Shown piece after piece: positions 15,855 through 25,943 of a DNA stretch of 64,000 bases (position 1 is its first letter; every line of letters starts with the position of its first letter). This stretch comes from Actinomycetota bacterium (GTDB taxonomy: Bacteria > Actinomycetota > Actinomycetes > S36-B12), in the NCBI GenBank assembly GCA_016870195.1, contig VGCC01000002.1:62001-126000 (forward strand), given 5' to 3'. Under the pieces are notes generated by a model. It was not told the DNA's origin, searched no databases, and worked only from the letters and a program-made list of their open reading frames with translations. The translations under genes and the position numbers were made by a program.

Positions 15855-16312
15855 GTCAGCCTGTGGAGGTTCCCGGTCCGCACGGGGTCGTGAATGTCAT
15901 CGACGTTTCTGGACGCTTCGTCGTGGTTGCGATCGATTACGCGGAGTCTCGGATCTATGTTCTTGAGGGCTCGCCACGGCCCGAGCGTGTGGTTCCATCG
16001 GACCCGCGGGGCTATCACCGGCATTTGCATTCGAAGGCGGGAACCCTGAGTGGCTTCTACGATCCCGACGATGTCGAAGTGTGGCGTTCACTCGCCGAAC
16101 AATTGAAGGGTGCGGACGCGATCCTCGTTCTTGGACATGGATCGGGGAAAGCGAATGCGTCGCACCAATTCATCACGTACGTGGAGAAGCATGTTCGCGA
16201 TGTCGCGCGGGCTATCCTCGGCGATGTTCGGGTCGATGTCGACGATCTGACGGACGCTCAGGTACTCCGCTTGGGTCAGCAGTTCTTCGACATGGCACCG
16301 CCCCGGAGTTGA
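15851..16312 (+). CDS. Conserved hypothetical protein, possible eRF1/L30e-like domain
   Basis: A 153-residue soluble protein. The N-terminal half is strand-rich ([21 protein letters not shown]). The C-terminal half has a putative strand ending in a small-residue loop, [16 protein letters not shown], followed by [18 protein letters not shown] and [16 protein letters not shown]. Loop and helices recall bacterial eRF1-like or host-attachment-type proteins that share an L30e-like fold, but the assignment is tentative. It starts inside the stop of the gene at 15561 and ends one base before the dxr GTG, so it could be transcribed through into dxr. Confidence 0.6.
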   Translation: MSQPVEVPGPHGVVNVIDVSGRFVVVAIDYAESRIYVLEGSPRPERVVPSDPRGYHRHLHSKAGTLSGFYDPDDVEVWRSLAEQLKGADAILVLGHGSGKANASHQFITYVEKHVRDVARAILGDVRVDVDDLTDAQVLRLGQQFFDMAPPRS

Positions 16313-16313
16313 C

Positions 16314-17510
16314 GTGCGCCGGGTGGTGATCCTCGGTAGCACGGGATCTATCGGTACCCAAGCCCTCGACGTCATCCGGCGGAATCCCGACCGATTCACC
16401 GTCGTGGGCCTCGCTGCATCGGGCTCGCGCCTCGATCTCCTGATCGACCAGGTATGCGAGTTCGAGCCCCAGACCGTTGCCGTGTCCCAGGCGACCAGCG
16501 CCCAAGATCTGCAGTTGGCGCTGTACTCGTGGGCGAAGGGTCGTGGCTACTCCCAGGGGGATGCGCGCATTCCACGGATCGTGGCCGGGCCGGAGGCCCT
16601 CGAGTCGATCGCGGGGATGGAGTGCGATGTCGTCCTGAACGGCTTGGCTGGGGCGGCCGGATTGACTCCGACGCTGGCGGCTCTGTCCGCGGGGAGCGTC
16701 GTGGCCCTCGCGAACAAGGAATCACTAATCATCGGTGGCGACCTCGTGAGATCGCGCGCACGTCCCGGGCAGATCGTCCCGGTCGACTCCGAGCACTCGG
16801 CCATCGCCCAGGCGCTCCGCGCCGGATCGAAGAACGAGGTAAGGCGCCTGGTGCTCACGGCGAGCGGTGGCCCCTTCCGGGGCTGGTCTCGTACCGCTCT
16901 TGAATCGGTGTCCCCGGAGCAAGCACTCGCGCATCCCACGTGGTCAATGGGCCCGCTGGTGACGGTCAATTCGGCAACGATGATGAATAAGGGACTCGAA
17001 GTTATTGAAGCGCACCTGCTGTTCGATGTGCCTTTCGACGCAATCGAGGTGGTGGTGCACCCTCAGTCCATCGTGCATTCGATGGTCGAGTTCGTGGATG
17101 GGTCGACCATGTGCCAGGCGAGCCCTCCGGACATGCGCCTGCCCATCGCGCTGGGTCTCGACTGGCCCGACCGGGTCCCGGGGGCCGCTCCGGGCTGCAC
17201 CTGGACGTCCGCGACCACGTGGGAGTTCCAGCCCCTCGACGAGGAGGTGTTCCCGGCGATACGCGTCGCCCGCGCCGCGGGCGGTGCCGGTGGCACGGCC
17301 ACGTCCGTTCTCAATGCGGCGAACGAGGCGTGCGTGGGGGAGTTCCTGAACGGTCGGATGGCCTTTCCCGCGATAGTCGCCACCGTGTCGCGGGTACTGG
17401 AGGAGCACATGGGTGCCGGGTGGGTGGGTCCTGGAGAGGTCACCGTGAAGTCGGTACGGGATGCGGACACATGGGCCCGTAATCGCGTCGCCGCACTCAT
17501 GACCGCCTGA
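16314..17510 (+). CDS. dxr: 1-deoxy-D-xylulose 5-phosphate reductoisomerase
   Basis: Second enzyme of the MEP isoprenoid pathway: it rearranges and reduces DXP to 2-C-methyl-D-erythritol 4-phosphate with NADPH and a divalent metal. 398 residues, normal length. The NADPH-binding [15 protein letters not shown] is at the N-terminus. [11 protein letters not shown], the metal and substrate segment [35 protein letters not shown] and [15 protein letters not shown] are all present. The GTG start follows the previous stop by one base. ispG, another MEP enzyme, lies two genes downstream. Confidence 0.97.
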   Translation: MRRVVILGSTGSIGTQALDVIRRNPDRFTVVGLAASGSRLDLLIDQVCEFEPQTVAVSQATSAQDLQLALYSWAKGRGYSQGDARIPRIVAGPEALESIAGMECDVVLNGLAGAAGLTPTLAALSAGSVVALANKESLIIGGDLVRSRARPGQIVPVDSEHSAIAQALRAGSKNEVRRLVLTASGGPFRGWSRTALESVSPEQALAHPTWSMGPLVTVNSATMMNKGLEVIEAHLLFDVPFDAIEVVVHPQSIVHSMVEFVDGSTMCQASPPDMRLPIALGLDWPDRVPGAAPGCTWTSATTWEFQPLDEEVFPAIRVARAAGGAGGTATSVLNAANEACVGEFLNGRMAFPAIVATVSRVLEEHMGAGWVGPGEVTVKSVRDADTWARNRVAALMTA

Positions 17511-17561
17511 GGGATCCACCGTGGCATGCCGAGCGTCTCACCCGTCGGGGAGAATGGGGAC

Positions 17562-18878
17562 ATGAGTATGGAGATCGTGGGCATCGCACTGTTCGTGCTG
17601 CTCATCGGGCTGTCCATCGCCCTCCATGAACTCGGTCATTTGATCCCAGCGAAGATCTTCGGCGTTCGGGTTACCCAATACATGGTGGGTTTCGGTCCCA
17701 CCATCTGGTCGCGGACACGGGGAGAGACCCAATACGGGCTCAAGGCCATCCCGGTGGGTGGATACATCCGAATGATCGGGATGCTCCCGCCGGGCAAGGA
17801 CGGCACGACTCGATCCATGAGCACCGGGCGATTCGCATCAATGATTTCCGATGCGCGACAGGCGTCCCTCGACGAGATGCAGCCTGGCGACGAGGACCGT
17901 GCGTTCTATCGGCTCCCCGTGTGGAAACGGCTGATCATCATGCTGGGTGGCCCGGTCATGAACCTCGCGCTGGCGTTCATCCTCTTTGGGGTCGTCCTGG
18001 TGGGGATCGGTACTCCGTCGCCCTCGGCGCAGATCGCCGGGCTCGTGGCCTGTACCCCGACGTCCAGCGCTGCCACGGTCCAGCCGCTCCCGTCGGGTAA
18101 CTGTCCGACGGGGTCGCTCACGTCCCCGGCCGCCGCCGCGGGACTCCAATCAGGAGACCGACTCGTGGGAGTCGGACCCATCCAGACGGATCAGTGGGAC
18201 GAGGCGACAGCGTGGATCCGGGCGAATCCGGGTCGCACCGCGGACCTTGTGGTCGTTCGTGATGGAACTCGGCTCTCGCTCCCGGTGACCATCGCCGAGG
18301 TCGAACGTCCGGTGCTCGACTCTGCCGGCGAACCCACGGGGGCTACGGAGACCGTTGGCTTCGTGGGGATCCGTCCTGCGATCGACTACGTGGGCCAACC
18401 CCTGTCGAGCGTCCCTCCGGTTATGTGGTCGCTGACCCAAGACAGTGTTGTTGCGCTCATCTCCCTGCCGGTGCGTCTCTACGAGCTCGTGGACGAGACC
18501 CTCATCGGGGGTGGGGAGCGCGAACTCGACAGTCCGGTCAGTGTCGTTGGCGCGAGCAGGCTCGGAGGCGAGATCGCGGCACTGGATGATCCGGTTGAGG
18601 GACGGATTGCCATCTTCCTTGGGCTTGCGGCGTCGCTGAACCTATTCCTCTTCCTGTTCAACCTGCTGCCGATACTCCCCCTCGATGGGGGACATGTCGC
18701 GGCCGCGCTCTATGAGGGTTCCCGACGTACCTTCGCGCGTCTGACCAAGCGGCCCGACCCTGGTCCCGTGGATACTGCCCGGCTCCTGCCCGTTGCCTAC
18801 GTCGTAGCCGTTGTCCTCATCGGAGCAGGAGCGATCGTGATCTTCGCCGACCTGGTCAAGCCCATCACGCTGGGGTGA
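17562..18878 (+). CDS. RIP site-2 metalloprotease (RseP/Rip1-like)
   Basis: Intramembrane zinc metalloprotease of 438 residues. HExxH (HELGH, 22-26) lies in the first membrane segment. The third metal ligand is the aspartate of [10 protein letters not shown] near residue 375. A PDZ-like region in the middle contains [14 protein letters not shown]. An insertion of about 110 residues after GGYIRM is normal for actinobacterial members. It cleaves membrane-bound anti-sigma factors and similar substrates within the membrane. ATG at 17562 was chosen because it starts just before the first hydrophobic helix and follows GGGGAGAATGGGGA. The place between dxr and ispG is conserved in actinobacteria. 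Confidence 0.93.
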   Translation: MSMEIVGIALFVLLIGLSIALHELGHLIPAKIFGVRVTQYMVGFGPTIWSRTRGETQYGLKAIPVGGYIRMIGMLPPGKDGTTRSMSTGRFASMISDARQASLDEMQPGDEDRAFYRLPVWKRLIIMLGGPVMNLALAFILFGVVLVGIGTPSPSAQIAGLVACTPTSSAATVQPLPSGNCPTGSLTSPAAAAGLQSGDRLVGVGPIQTDQWDEATAWIRANPGRTADLVVVRDGTRLSLPVTIAEVERPVLDSAGEPTGATETVGFVGIRPAIDYVGQPLSSVPPVMWSLTQDSVVALISLPVRLYELVDETLIGGGERELDSPVSVVGASRLGGEIAALDDPVEGRIAIFLGLAASLNLFLFLFNLLPILPLDGGHVAAALYEGSRRTFARLTKRPDPGPVDTARLLPVAYVVAVVLIGAGAIVIFADLVKPITLG

Positions 18879-18912
18879 CCCCGCCTCTGTGGTGGGGAGC
18901 CCAGTGGGCGGC

Positions 18913-18918
18913 AATAAT
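18913..18918 (+). promoter_or_regulatory. -10 box, leaderless start of ispG
   Basis: AATAAT six bases before the GTG at 18925. It matches the consensus TATAAT at five of six positions and supports this start. Confidence 0.5.
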
Positions 18919-18924
18919 GTTGGC

Positions 18925-20082
18925 GTGACAATCAATCTCGGTCTCCCGGCAGCGCCACCGCCCGTTGTCGCGGCTCGTCGTCCGACCCGGCAGATCCTGT
19001 TGCGTCATCCCACCCATCCCGTTGCGGTAGGTGGGGATGCCCCCGTAAGTGTCCAGTCGATGACGACCACGCTCACCGCGGATGTGAACTCCACTCTCCA
19101 GCAAATTGCGGAGCTGACTGCGGCAGGCTGCCAGATTGTCCGGGTCGCGGTGCCTTCCCAGGATGACGCGGACGCGCTGCCCGCGATCGCACGGAAATCC
19201 GGAATCCCGGTGGTCGCGGACATCCACTTCCAACCCAAGTACGTATTCGCGGCGCTCGAGGCGGGTTGCGCTGGCGTTCGGGTCAATCCGGGCAACATCA
19301 AGCAGTTTGACGACAAGGTCGCAGAGATTGCGCGAGCGGCGAAGGATGTCGGGACCCCAATTCGAATCGGCGTCAACGCCGGCTCCTTGGACAAGAGGTT
19401 GCTCGAGAAGTACGGCAGGGCGACCCCGGAAGCACTCGTCGAGTCCGCCCTGTGGGAAGCATCTCTCTTCGAGGAGCATGATTTCCGCGATATCAAGATC
19501 TCGGTGAAGCACCATGATCCGGTCATCATGATGCAGGCGTACATGCAGCTGGCGGAACAGTGCGACTACCCGCTGCACCTGGGTGTCACGGAGGCGGGAC
19601 CCACGTTTCAAGGCACGATCAAGTCGGCCGTCGCATTCGGAGGCTTGCTATCACGGGGCATCGGAGACACCATCCGGGTGTCGCTCTCGGCGCCGCCTGT
19701 CGAGGAGGTCAAGGTCGGCATCCAGATCCTCGAGTCGCTCAACCTCCGCCAGCGTGGTCTCGAGATCGTGTCGTGCCCTTCGTGCGGACGCGCGCAAGTG
19801 GATGTGTACACGCTGGCCGAGCAGGTGACGGCAGGGCTCGAGGGACTGGATGTGCCACTCAGGGTTGCCGTGATGGGCTGCGTCGTGAATGGCCCCGGTG
19901 AGGCGCGCGAGGCAGACCTCGGTGTGGCGTCGGGTAATGGCAAGGGTCAGATCTTCGTGAAGGGCGAGGTCATCGCCACGGTTCCCGAGTCCCAGATCGT
20001 CGAGACGCTGATCGAAGAGGCGATGAAGTTGGCGGAGACGATGGAGGGTGGCACCGGTAGCCCCGAGATCGTGGCGGGGTAG
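18925..20082 (+). CDS. ispG: 4-hydroxy-3-methylbut-2-en-1-yl diphosphate synthase
   Basis: Iron-sulfur enzyme of the MEP pathway that reduces methylerythritol cyclodiphosphate to HMBPP. 385 residues from the chosen start. The TIM-barrel half carries [26 protein letters not shown] and the GVRVNPGN segment. The C-terminal half carries the 4Fe-4S ligands Cys284 and Cys287 (SCPSCGR) and Cys319 ([10 protein letters not shown]). GTG at 18925 is preferred over GTG at 18889 because of the -10 box spacing and because the extra 12 residues are not conserved-looking. Confidence 0.96.
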   Translation: MTINLGLPAAPPPVVAARRPTRQILLRHPTHPVAVGGDAPVSVQSMTTTLTADVNSTLQQIAELTAAGCQIVRVAVPSQDDADALPAIARKSGIPVVADIHFQPKYVFAALEAGCAGVRVNPGNIKQFDDKVAEIARAAKDVGTPIRIGVNAGSLDKRLLEKYGRATPEALVESALWEASLFEEHDFRDIKISVKHHDPVIMMQAYMQLAEQCDYPLHLGVTEAGPTFQGTIKSAVAFGGLLSRGIGDTIRVSLSAPPVEEVKVGIQILESLNLRQRGLEIVSCPSCGRAQVDVYTLAEQVTAGLEGLDVPLRVAVMGCVVNGPGEAREADLGVASGNGKGQIFVKGEVIATVPESQIVETLIEEAMKLAETMEGGTGSPEIVAG

Positions 20083-20105
20083 TCCTGACCATCCATGCCG
20101 ACTCA

Positions 20106-20939
20106 GTGGCGGTCGTGCGACCCCTCGTCGGGTCCGATATCGACGGCCTGATTCCACTCTTCGACCGTGATCCCGTGGCGCACTGCTTCGTGGAGGGGCG
20201 CACCCGGCTGGTGGGCCTCGACCCCTATCGACTCGGGGGAGAGGTGTGGGGATTTCTGCGTGGCGACATCGTCGAGTCCGCCCTCTACTACGGCGCGAAT
20301 CTCGTCCCGGTCGAGACGACCCCCGCAGCCCGGGTGGCTTTCGCCGACCACGCGCGAAGGACACCGCGACGATGCTCCTCAATCGTCGGCAACGCTGAGG
20401 AAGTCCTAGACCTCTGGCGGCTCCTCGAACCCGCGTGGGGTCCAGCCCGGGAGGTTCGCAGCGATCAACTCCTGCTCGTCCATGATCGGGAGCCGTTGGT
20501 GGAGGCCGATCCACTTGTCCGGTACGCCACGCTCGCGGACGTTGACACCCTCTTTCCCGCGTGCGTGGAGATGTTCTCCGAAGAAGTGGGTGTCTCGCCC
20601 TTGGCGGGTGGGGCGGGGAGCATGTACCGGGCACGGGTCGCCGATCTTGTGCGCGAGGGGCGGTCCTTCATCCGGCTCACAGGAGACACGGTGGAGTTCA
20701 AGGCTGAGGTAGGAGCCGTCAGTACGCGCGTCTGCCAAGTCCAGGGGGTCTGGGTGCCTCCCCATCTTCGTGGCCGAGGGATCTCGCTCGGTGGCATGGC
20801 GTCGGTGGTGCGTGCGGCGCAGCGAGACATCGCGCCCGTCGTATCCCTGTACGTGAACAACTACAACACCGCGGCGCGGAAGTGCTACTCGCGGGTCGGC
20901 TTCGTTCGCCACGGGACTTTCGCCACGGTCTTGTTCTAG
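20106..20939 (+). CDS. GNAT acetyltransferase with N-terminal DUF4081-like domain
   Basis: A 277-residue protein. The N-terminal 120 residues (VRPLVGSDIDGLIPLFDRDP; ESALYYGANLVPV) match the DUF4081 type found in actinobacterial GNAT proteins. The C-terminal half is a GNAT fold with VCQVQGVWVPPHLRGRGIS as the acetyl-CoA loop and SLYVNNYNTAARKCYSRVGF as the final motif. The position between ispG and proS is conserved in actinobacteria. The substrate is unknown. The start is uncertain: GTG at 20106 is used; GTG at 20115 is possible. Confidence 0.8.
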   Translation: MAVVRPLVGSDIDGLIPLFDRDPVAHCFVEGRTRLVGLDPYRLGGEVWGFLRGDIVESALYYGANLVPVETTPAARVAFADHARRTPRRCSSIVGNAEEVLDLWRLLEPAWGPAREVRSDQLLLVHDREPLVEADPLVRYATLADVDTLFPACVEMFSEEVGVSPLAGGAGSMYRARVADLVREGRSFIRLTGDTVEFKAEVGAVSTRVCQVQGVWVPPHLRGRGISLGGMASVVRAAQRDIAPVVSLYVNNYNTAARKCYSRVGFVRHGTFATVLF

Positions 20940-20962
20940 TAAACACATCTGTAGCTGCTGGG

Positions 20963-20968
20963 TAGGGT
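20963..20968 (+). promoter_or_regulatory. -10 box, leaderless start of proS
   Basis: TAGGGT seven bases before the ATG at 20976. Confidence 0.6.
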
Positions 20969-20975
20969 TCGCTCC

Positions 20976-22739
20976 ATGATCTTGCGCATGTCTCAGCTCT
21001 TCGTGCGCACGCTCCGCGATGATCCGGCGGATGCGGAGGTGCCGAGTCACCGGCTCCTGGTGCGAGCGGGCTACGTGCGTCGGGTTGCCCCCGGGATCTT
21101 CAGCTGGCTGCCGCTGGGCTACCGCGTGTACCGCAACGTGGAGCGGATTGTGCGCGAGGAGATGGACGCAGCCGGATTCCAGGAGGTGCATTTTCCGGCT
21201 CTGCTTCCGCGAGAGCCCTATGAGCGCACGGGGAGATGGACGGAGTATGGGGACAACCTGTTCCGTCTCCAGGACCGGAGGGGCAATGACATGTTGCTCG
21301 GTCCGACGCACGAGGAGATGTTCACCCTCATGGTGAAGGGTGAGTACTCCTCCTATAAGGACCTACCTCTGTGCATCTATCAGATCCAGACGAAGTACCG
21401 AGATGAGGCGCGTCCCCGAGCAGGGATTCTCCGGGGCCGTGAGTTCGTCATGAAGGACTCCTACTCGTTCGATGTGGACGATGAGGGTCTGGCGCGCTCC
21501 TACGCACGCCACCGGGATGCCTACATCTCGACCTTCGACCGGCTCGCGCTCGACTACATCATCGTAGGTGCGATGTCCGGGGCTATGGGGGGCTCGAAGA
21601 GCGAGGAGTTCCTCGCCCCGACCCCTGTCGGCGAAGATACGTTCGTCAAGTGCACCGTCTGTGACTATGCCGCCAACGTCGAAGCGATGCGCACCGTGGC
21701 CCCGCCAACAATCCCGCCTGCTGAGTCACCAGCATTGCACGTGGAGGAGACACCGGACACCCCCACCATCGAGACTTTGGTGGCTGTAGCCAACTCGGAG
21801 GCCCTCCGCCGGCCGGATCGGGAGTGGACGGCCGCAGACACCTTGAAGAACGTTGTCCTGATCACCACGGATGTGGAAGGGACGGAGTCACCTCTCGTCA
21901 TCGGAGTGCCCGGCGACCGCGACGTTGATATCAGACGGCTCGAGGCCGCCGTGCATCCGCTCGCTGCGCGTCCCTTCGAAGAGGCCGATTTTGCGAAATT
22001 CCCGGGGTTGGTGAAGGGATACATCGGGCCCCAAGCGCTGGGGGAGGCGCGCGGGCTCCGGTATCTGGTCGATCCCCGCGTCGTGATTGGGACCCGGTGG
22101 ATCACGGGGGCCAATCAGGTGGGGCACCATGTCTTCGACCTCGTATGCGGTCGAGATTTCACGCCTGATGGCGTCATCGATGTCGCCGAGATCGTCGGGG
22201 GTGATCCGTGCCCTGAGTGTGGGTCCGCCGTGACGATCGCTCGGGGAATCGAAATCGGACACATCTTCCAACTGGGCCGCAAGTACGCGGAAGCACTCGA
22301 TCTCGAAGTCCTGGACGAGACTGGCACGCGCATCACCGTGACGATGGGTTCCTACGGAATCGGAGTCTCTCGCGCTGTCGCGGCCATCGCCGAGCAGCAT
22401 CACGATGACAAGGGCCTGGTCTGGCCTCGCGAAGTAGCGCCCGCCGACGTCCACATCGTCGTCGCAGGCAAGGATGATGACGCCTACGAATTCGCGGACG
22501 GGCTCGCGACGGATTTGGACGACCTCGGGGTGCGCATCTTGATCGACGATCGCCGAGGTGTCTCCCCGGGTGTCAAGTTCAATGACTCGGAGTTGCTGGG
22601 AATACCGACCATCGTCGTGGTGGGTAAAGGTCTCGCCGCCGGCGTCGTCGAAGTCAAGGACAGGCGAACCGGGGATCGCACCGACGTCGCGACGTCGGAC
22701 ATCAGTGAGTACCTGCGGGGTCTGGTCCTGGCTTCATGA
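20976..22739 (+). CDS. proS: Prolyl-tRNA synthetase
   Basis: Class II aminoacyl-tRNA synthetase of 587 residues, the long bacterial form with an editing insertion. Motif 2 and neighbouring segments are visible as [12 protein letters not shown] and [26 protein letters not shown] (read in two blocks). The INS editing domain lies between about residues 220 and 390 ([19 protein letters not shown]-like region). Motif 3 is [17 protein letters not shown]. The C-terminal anticodon-binding domain contains [21 protein letters not shown]. It charges tRNA-Pro and clears mischarged Ala. The last base pairs overlap the next gene (ATGA), so the permease gene is probably translationally coupled. Confidence 0.97.
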   Translation: MILRMSQLFVRTLRDDPADAEVPSHRLLVRAGYVRRVAPGIFSWLPLGYRVYRNVERIVREEMDAAGFQEVHFPALLPREPYERTGRWTEYGDNLFRLQDRRGNDMLLGPTHEEMFTLMVKGEYSSYKDLPLCIYQIQTKYRDEARPRAGILRGREFVMKDSYSFDVDDEGLARSYARHRDAYISTFDRLALDYIIVGAMSGAMGGSKSEEFLAPTPVGEDTFVKCTVCDYAANVEAMRTVAPPTIPPAESPALHVEETPDTPTIETLVAVANSEALRRPDREWTAADTLKNVVLITTDVEGTESPLVIGVPGDRDVDIRRLEAAVHPLAARPFEEADFAKFPGLVKGYIGPQALGEARGLRYLVDPRVVIGTRWITGANQVGHHVFDLVCGRDFTPDGVIDVAEIVGGDPCPECGSAVTIARGIEIGHIFQLGRKYAEALDLEVLDETGTRITVTMGSYGIGVSRAVAAIAEQHHDDKGLVWPREVAPADVHIVVAGKDDDAYEFADGLATDLDDLGVRILIDDRRGVSPGVKFNDSELLGIPTIVVVGKGLAAGVVEVKDRRTGDRTDVATSDISEYLRGLVLAS

Positions 22740-23518
22740 TCGACGGGCTGGACCCGGCGACTCTCGCGCTCCTACTCCTCGCTGCACTCGCAGCGGGGTG
22801 GGTCGACGCAGTGACAGGTGGCGGGGGAATGCTCCAGGTTCCGTCACTCTTGCTGGCACTTCCACAAGCACCGGCGGCCGTGGCCTTGGGGACCAACAAG
22901 GTTGCAAGTGTCTTCGGCACGGCCACTGCCGCGGTCACCTATCTCCGCTCGGTACGACCCCATCTCTTGACGGCGGTGCCGATGGCGGGCGCAGCCTTCA
23001 TTGCGGCTCTGGTGGGCGCGCGAATGGCAATCCTCCTGCCGAAGGACGTCATTGAACCAATCATCGTCGTGGCACTATCCGTGGTCTGGCTCTTTCTATT
23101 GCTTCGTCCCTCGCTTGGTGTGGAGGAGGCGCTTCGGTTCCCGGCGGGCCGTCGTCACTACGTGATCGCCATCACGGCCGGTGTCGGCATCGGCTTCTAC
23201 GACGGAATGGTGGGCCCTGGCACCGGTTCATTCCTGATCATCGTGCTCGTGGCGGGTCTCGGCTACTCGTTCCTCAACGCGTCCGTGACCGCCAAGATCG
23301 TGAACCTGGGAACGAACATCGCTGCCATAATCGTGTTCGGTACAGCGGGGACCATCCTCTGGTCGGTGGGGCTCCTGATGGCTGCCGCAAACATGATCGG
23401 AGCGTTCCTGGGGGCACGCACGGCACTGAGGCGCGGAAGCAGATTCGTCCGAGTGGTGTTTCTCGCGGTCGTGGCTCTACTGATCCTGCGACTGGGTTGG
23501 GACATCGCCGTCGGGTAG
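22736..23518 (+). CDS. TauE/SafE-family membrane permease
   Basis: A 260-residue integral membrane protein with about eight hydrophobic segments and the family repeat: [19 protein letters not shown] near the N-terminus and [20 protein letters not shown] in the second half, the paired glycine-rich loops of TauE/SafE (DUF81) proteins. Members export sulfite, sulfoacetate and other small anions; the substrate here is unknown. It overlaps the proS stop by four bases. Its 3' end overlaps the convergent ferritin-like gene by 42 bases. Confidence 0.88.
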   Translation: MIDGLDPATLALLLLAALAAGWVDAVTGGGGMLQVPSLLLALPQAPAAVALGTNKVASVFGTATAAVTYLRSVRPHLLTAVPMAGAAFIAALVGARMAILLPKDVIEPIIVVALSVVWLFLLLRPSLGVEEALRFPAGRRHYVIAITAGVGIGFYDGMVGPGTGSFLIIVLVAGLGYSFLNASVTAKIVNLGTNIAAIIVFGTAGTILWSVGLLMAAANMIGAFLGARTALRRGSRFVRVVFLAVVALLILRLGWDIAVG

Positions 23519-23908
23519 CGATTGAGGGAAGGCCATGCTTCGACCACCCCATCGGATTCCCGTGACCGCGCAGTCGATCGCCTGATCCACCGCCCAGGAT
23601 CTCTCGGTTCCAGACGATGCGGCGGCGGCGTCCGCGAACACCGGTACGAGCGCGTTCTCGGTGTTCGAAACAAGTGTCCGACCGTCCTCGGGGGTGGTGA
23701 GATCGCCTGCACGCCCGTACGCGGGCGGTAGGGCGGGAAGTTCACGCGGATCCGCAAGCAGGGTCTGGATTCGCGTTCGGTTCGCCGCGTGGGTGGCAGC
23801 CCGCACGAGCGCACGCCGACGTTCGCGGCCGATGAGGACGACGCTTGCGGCACGGCAGGCGTTCTCGGCAGCGTTCGTCGCCTGGAATGCCGCTTCCCAC
23901 GCGCTCAC
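23477..23908 (-). CDS. DUF4439-like ferritin-fold protein
   Basis: A mostly helical protein of 143 residues: SAWEAAFQATNAAENACRAA, RERRRALVRAATHAANRTR and a C-terminal helix AVDQAIDCAVTGIRWGG. The pattern fits the actinobacterial DUF4439 ferritin-like family, which often sits upstream of rimP. I do not see a complete carboxylate-bridged diiron site, so a metal role is not claimed. GTG at 23908 overlaps the upstream stop (GTGA), indicating coupling with the lipoprotein gene before it. Its 3' end overlaps the permease gene by 42 bases. Confidence 0.65.
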   Translation of the reverse strand: MSAWEAAFQATNAAENACRAASVVLIGRERRRALVRAATHAANRTRIQTLLADPRELPALPPAYGRAGDLTTPEDGRTLVSNTENALVPVFADAAAASSGTERSWAVDQAIDCAVTGIRWGGRSMAFPQSLPDGDVPTQSQDQ

Positions 23909-24384
23909 GAAATCTCCGAGAGAACGGTGAGTTCGAGAACGTGGGTGGCTTCCGATGCCGCGATCAGCGCCAGGAGTCGGACCCGCTCCGGTTCAGGCTC
24001 GACGGCGCATCCCTCCTGACGGTCGCGGGCAGCTCTCTCCTCGGCGTCGATGAGTTGTCGTAGCGCTTGGCGCGATGTGGGCGGTATCTGCAATGCCCCC
24101 AATGGTGCGTCCGCACGGTAGCCCAGGGCGCGCGCATGTTCGCGGTGTTGGTCCGCGATCGGCGTCAAGGGTCCCGCGAGGTCGGGGAACGCTTGGGTGA
24201 TAGCCGAGTACAGAGCGATGAGCTCCAACTCAGAGGCCACGTGTACATCCCCGGGTGCAGCAGGATCTGACTCTAGGGCTACCGGGGTCGGCGAATCCGA
24301 ACCGCAGGACGCCACCAAAGCAGCGGTACCTATCGTCCCCACGCTCACTAGGAATGCACGGCGAGAGGTCGGACGGGTCGGCAC
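23905..24384 (-). CDS. Predicted exported lipoprotein with Tat-like signal
   Basis: A 159-residue protein beginning VPTRPTSRRAFLVSVGTIG, with a twin-arginine signal and a hydrophobic core, then ALVASC as a lipobox, so it should be anchored outside the membrane. The mature region is helical (ASELELIALYSAITQAFPDL; QHREHARALGY; RQLIDAEERAARD; ATHVLELTVL). Paired with the DUF4439-like protein, it may form part of a ferritin-like envelope complex. Function is not known. GTG at 24384 is supported by AATATT six bases upstream, a weak -10 match suggesting a leaderless message that diverges from rimP. Confidence 0.65.
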   Translation of the reverse strand: MPTRPTSRRAFLVSVGTIGTAALVASCGSDSPTPVALESDPAAPGDVHVASELELIALYSAITQAFPDLAGPLTPIADQHREHARALGYRADAPLGALQIPPTSRQALRQLIDAEERAARDRQEGCAVEPEPERVRLLALIAASEATHVLELTVLSEIS

Positions 24385-24414
24385 GAGGTCAATATTCCAC
24401 CCCGTCGCGCGGGT

Positions 24415-24420
24415 TATGCT
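24415..24420 (+). promoter_or_regulatory. -10 box of the rimP-nusA-infB operon
   Basis: TATGCT, preceded by TT, lies 49 bases before the rimP ATG. This gives a leader of about 43 bases ending in GGGAGGG. It is about 20 bases from the divergent lipoprotein promoter. Confidence 0.5.
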
Positions 24421-24469
24421 CCAGGTCACAAGTTGGACCCACAACAGGATGCGCTCGACGGGAGGGCAC

Positions 24470-24937
24470 ATGTCCCCACGGGTGATGGCGATTCGCGTCC
24501 GCGTCGAGCCGGTAGTCATTGCGCGTGGCCTGGACCTTGAAGACGTACAGTTGAGTGCGGTCGGGCGCCGTGAGGTGGTCACGATCGTCGTCGATCGCGA
24601 TGGTGGTGTCGACCTCGATGTGATCGCCGAGGCAAGTGCGGATATCTCAAGTGCGCTCGATGAGGCCCCAACGTTGTTTCCTGGGGCATATGTCGTGGAA
24701 GTGACGTCCCCCGGTGTGGATCGCCCACTGGCCGAGCCTCGTCACTGGCGTCGAGCGCTCGGTCGGCTAGTGACCGTGGAGCGTGCGTCCGAGGGGTCCA
24801 TCACGGGTCGCGTCAACGCCGTGACCTCGAATGTGGCAACGCTCGCACTGCCTGACGGCACTGACGTGGACGTGGAATTCGACTCGGTTGATCACGCCCG
24901 CGTCGAGGTCGAATTCGACCGGAAGGACGCTTACTGA
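24470..24937 (+). CDS. rimP: Ribosome maturation factor RimP
   Basis: A 155-residue protein needed for 30S subunit maturation. The N-terminal alpha/beta domain shows VIARGLDLEDVQLSAVGRRE and VVTIVVDRDGGVDLDVIAEAS. The central GAYVVEVTSPGVDRPLAEPRHW is the RimP hallmark. The SH3-like C-terminal domain follows (ALGRLVTVER; GRVNAVTSNVATLALPDG). The ATG at 24470 has GGGAGGG just upstream. The stop and the nusA ATG share one base (TGATG). Confidence 0.93.
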   Translation: MSPRVMAIRVRVEPVVIARGLDLEDVQLSAVGRREVVTIVVDRDGGVDLDVIAEASADISSALDEAPTLFPGAYVVEVTSPGVDRPLAEPRHWRRALGRLVTVERASEGSITGRVNAVTSNVATLALPDGTDVDVEFDSVDHARVEVEFDRKDAY

Positions 24938-25941
24938 TGGACATCGACGTCGCAGCACTCAAATCACTGGTCCGCGAGAAGGATCTATCCCTCGATCTTG
25001 TCGTCGAGACGATCGAGGCTGCCCTCCTGGTCGCCTACCAGCGCACACCGGGTCGTGCTGAGCAGGCGCGCGTCTCCTTGGATCGCAAGAGCGGCCACGT
25101 GACTGTATGGGCAACGAAACTCGGCGACGACGGTAGCCCGATTCGAGAGTTTGATGACACTCCAAGCGACTTCGGTCGTGTCGCGGCGACGACCGCGCGG
25201 CAAGTGCTGCTGAGTCGTCTCCGCGAGGCCGAAGGGAACGCGACCCTGACGGAGTTCACTGGACGTGAAGGCGATGTCGTTTCCGGAGTCATTCAGCAGT
25301 CGAACAACCCGCGCATGGTGCGTGTCGACCTGGGCAAGGTCGAGGCGAACCTCCCCCCGGAGGAGCAGGTTCCGGGGGAGACCTACCCGCACGGTGATCG
25401 AATCAAGTGCGTCATCACGGCAGTCCGGAAGGGTTTCAAGGGACCGCAGGTGACGGTGTCGCGAACCCATCCCAATTTGGTCAAGGGTCTGTTCGCGTTG
25501 GAGGTGCCCGAGATCGCCGACGGCACGGTCGAGATCACCGCGATCGCTCGCGAGGCTGGCCATCGTTCGAAAATCGCCGTCCGATCCACCAAGAACGGGG
25601 TCAACGCCAAGGGATCGTGTATCGGCCCCATGGGGGCCCGGGTTCGACAGGTCATGTCGGAGCTCGGAGGTGAGAAGATCGACATCGTCGATCACAGCGA
25701 CGACCCGGCGGAGATGGTTGCCCACGCCCTCTCGCCCGCCCGGGTATCCGGCGTCATGATCGTGGATCGCGCTGCGAAGGCGGCACGAGTCTCAGTTCCG
25801 GACTACCAACTCTCCCTCGCCATAGGCCGAGAGGGTCAGAATGCGCGGCTCGCCGCCCGCCTCACAGGATGGCGCATCGATATCCGACCCGACTCCACGC
25901 CCGGTGGCACCCCCGACGCCGGGCAGGACACGCGGAGTTAG
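24937..25941 (+). CDS. nusA: Transcription termination/antitermination factor NusA
   Basis: A 334-residue RNA polymerase-associated factor. Order: N-terminal polymerase-binding domain (LKSLVREKDLSLDLVVETIEAALLVAY begins it; read in blocks), S1 domain (GDVVSGVIQQSNN; MVRVDLGKVEANLPPEEQ), then two KH domains (GSCIGPMGARVRQVMSELGGEKID region and LAIGREGQNARLAARLTGW). There is no acidic C-terminal repeat region, as is normal in actinobacteria. It modulates pausing, termination and rRNA antitermination. In an operon with rimP, ylxR and infB. Confidence 0.96.
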   Translation: MDIDVAALKSLVREKDLSLDLVVETIEAALLVAYQRTPGRAEQARVSLDRKSGHVTVWATKLGDDGSPIREFDDTPSDFGRVAATTARQVLLSRLREAEGNATLTEFTGREGDVVSGVIQQSNNPRMVRVDLGKVEANLPPEEQVPGETYPHGDRIKCVITAVRKGFKGPQVTVSRTHPNLVKGLFALEVPEIADGTVEITAIAREAGHRSKIAVRSTKNGVNAKGSCIGPMGARVRQVMSELGGEKIDIVDHSDDPAEMVAHALSPARVSGVMIVDRAAKAARVSVPDYQLSLAIGREGQNARLAARLTGWRIDIRPDSTPGGTPDAGQDTRS

Positions 25942-25943
25942 AC

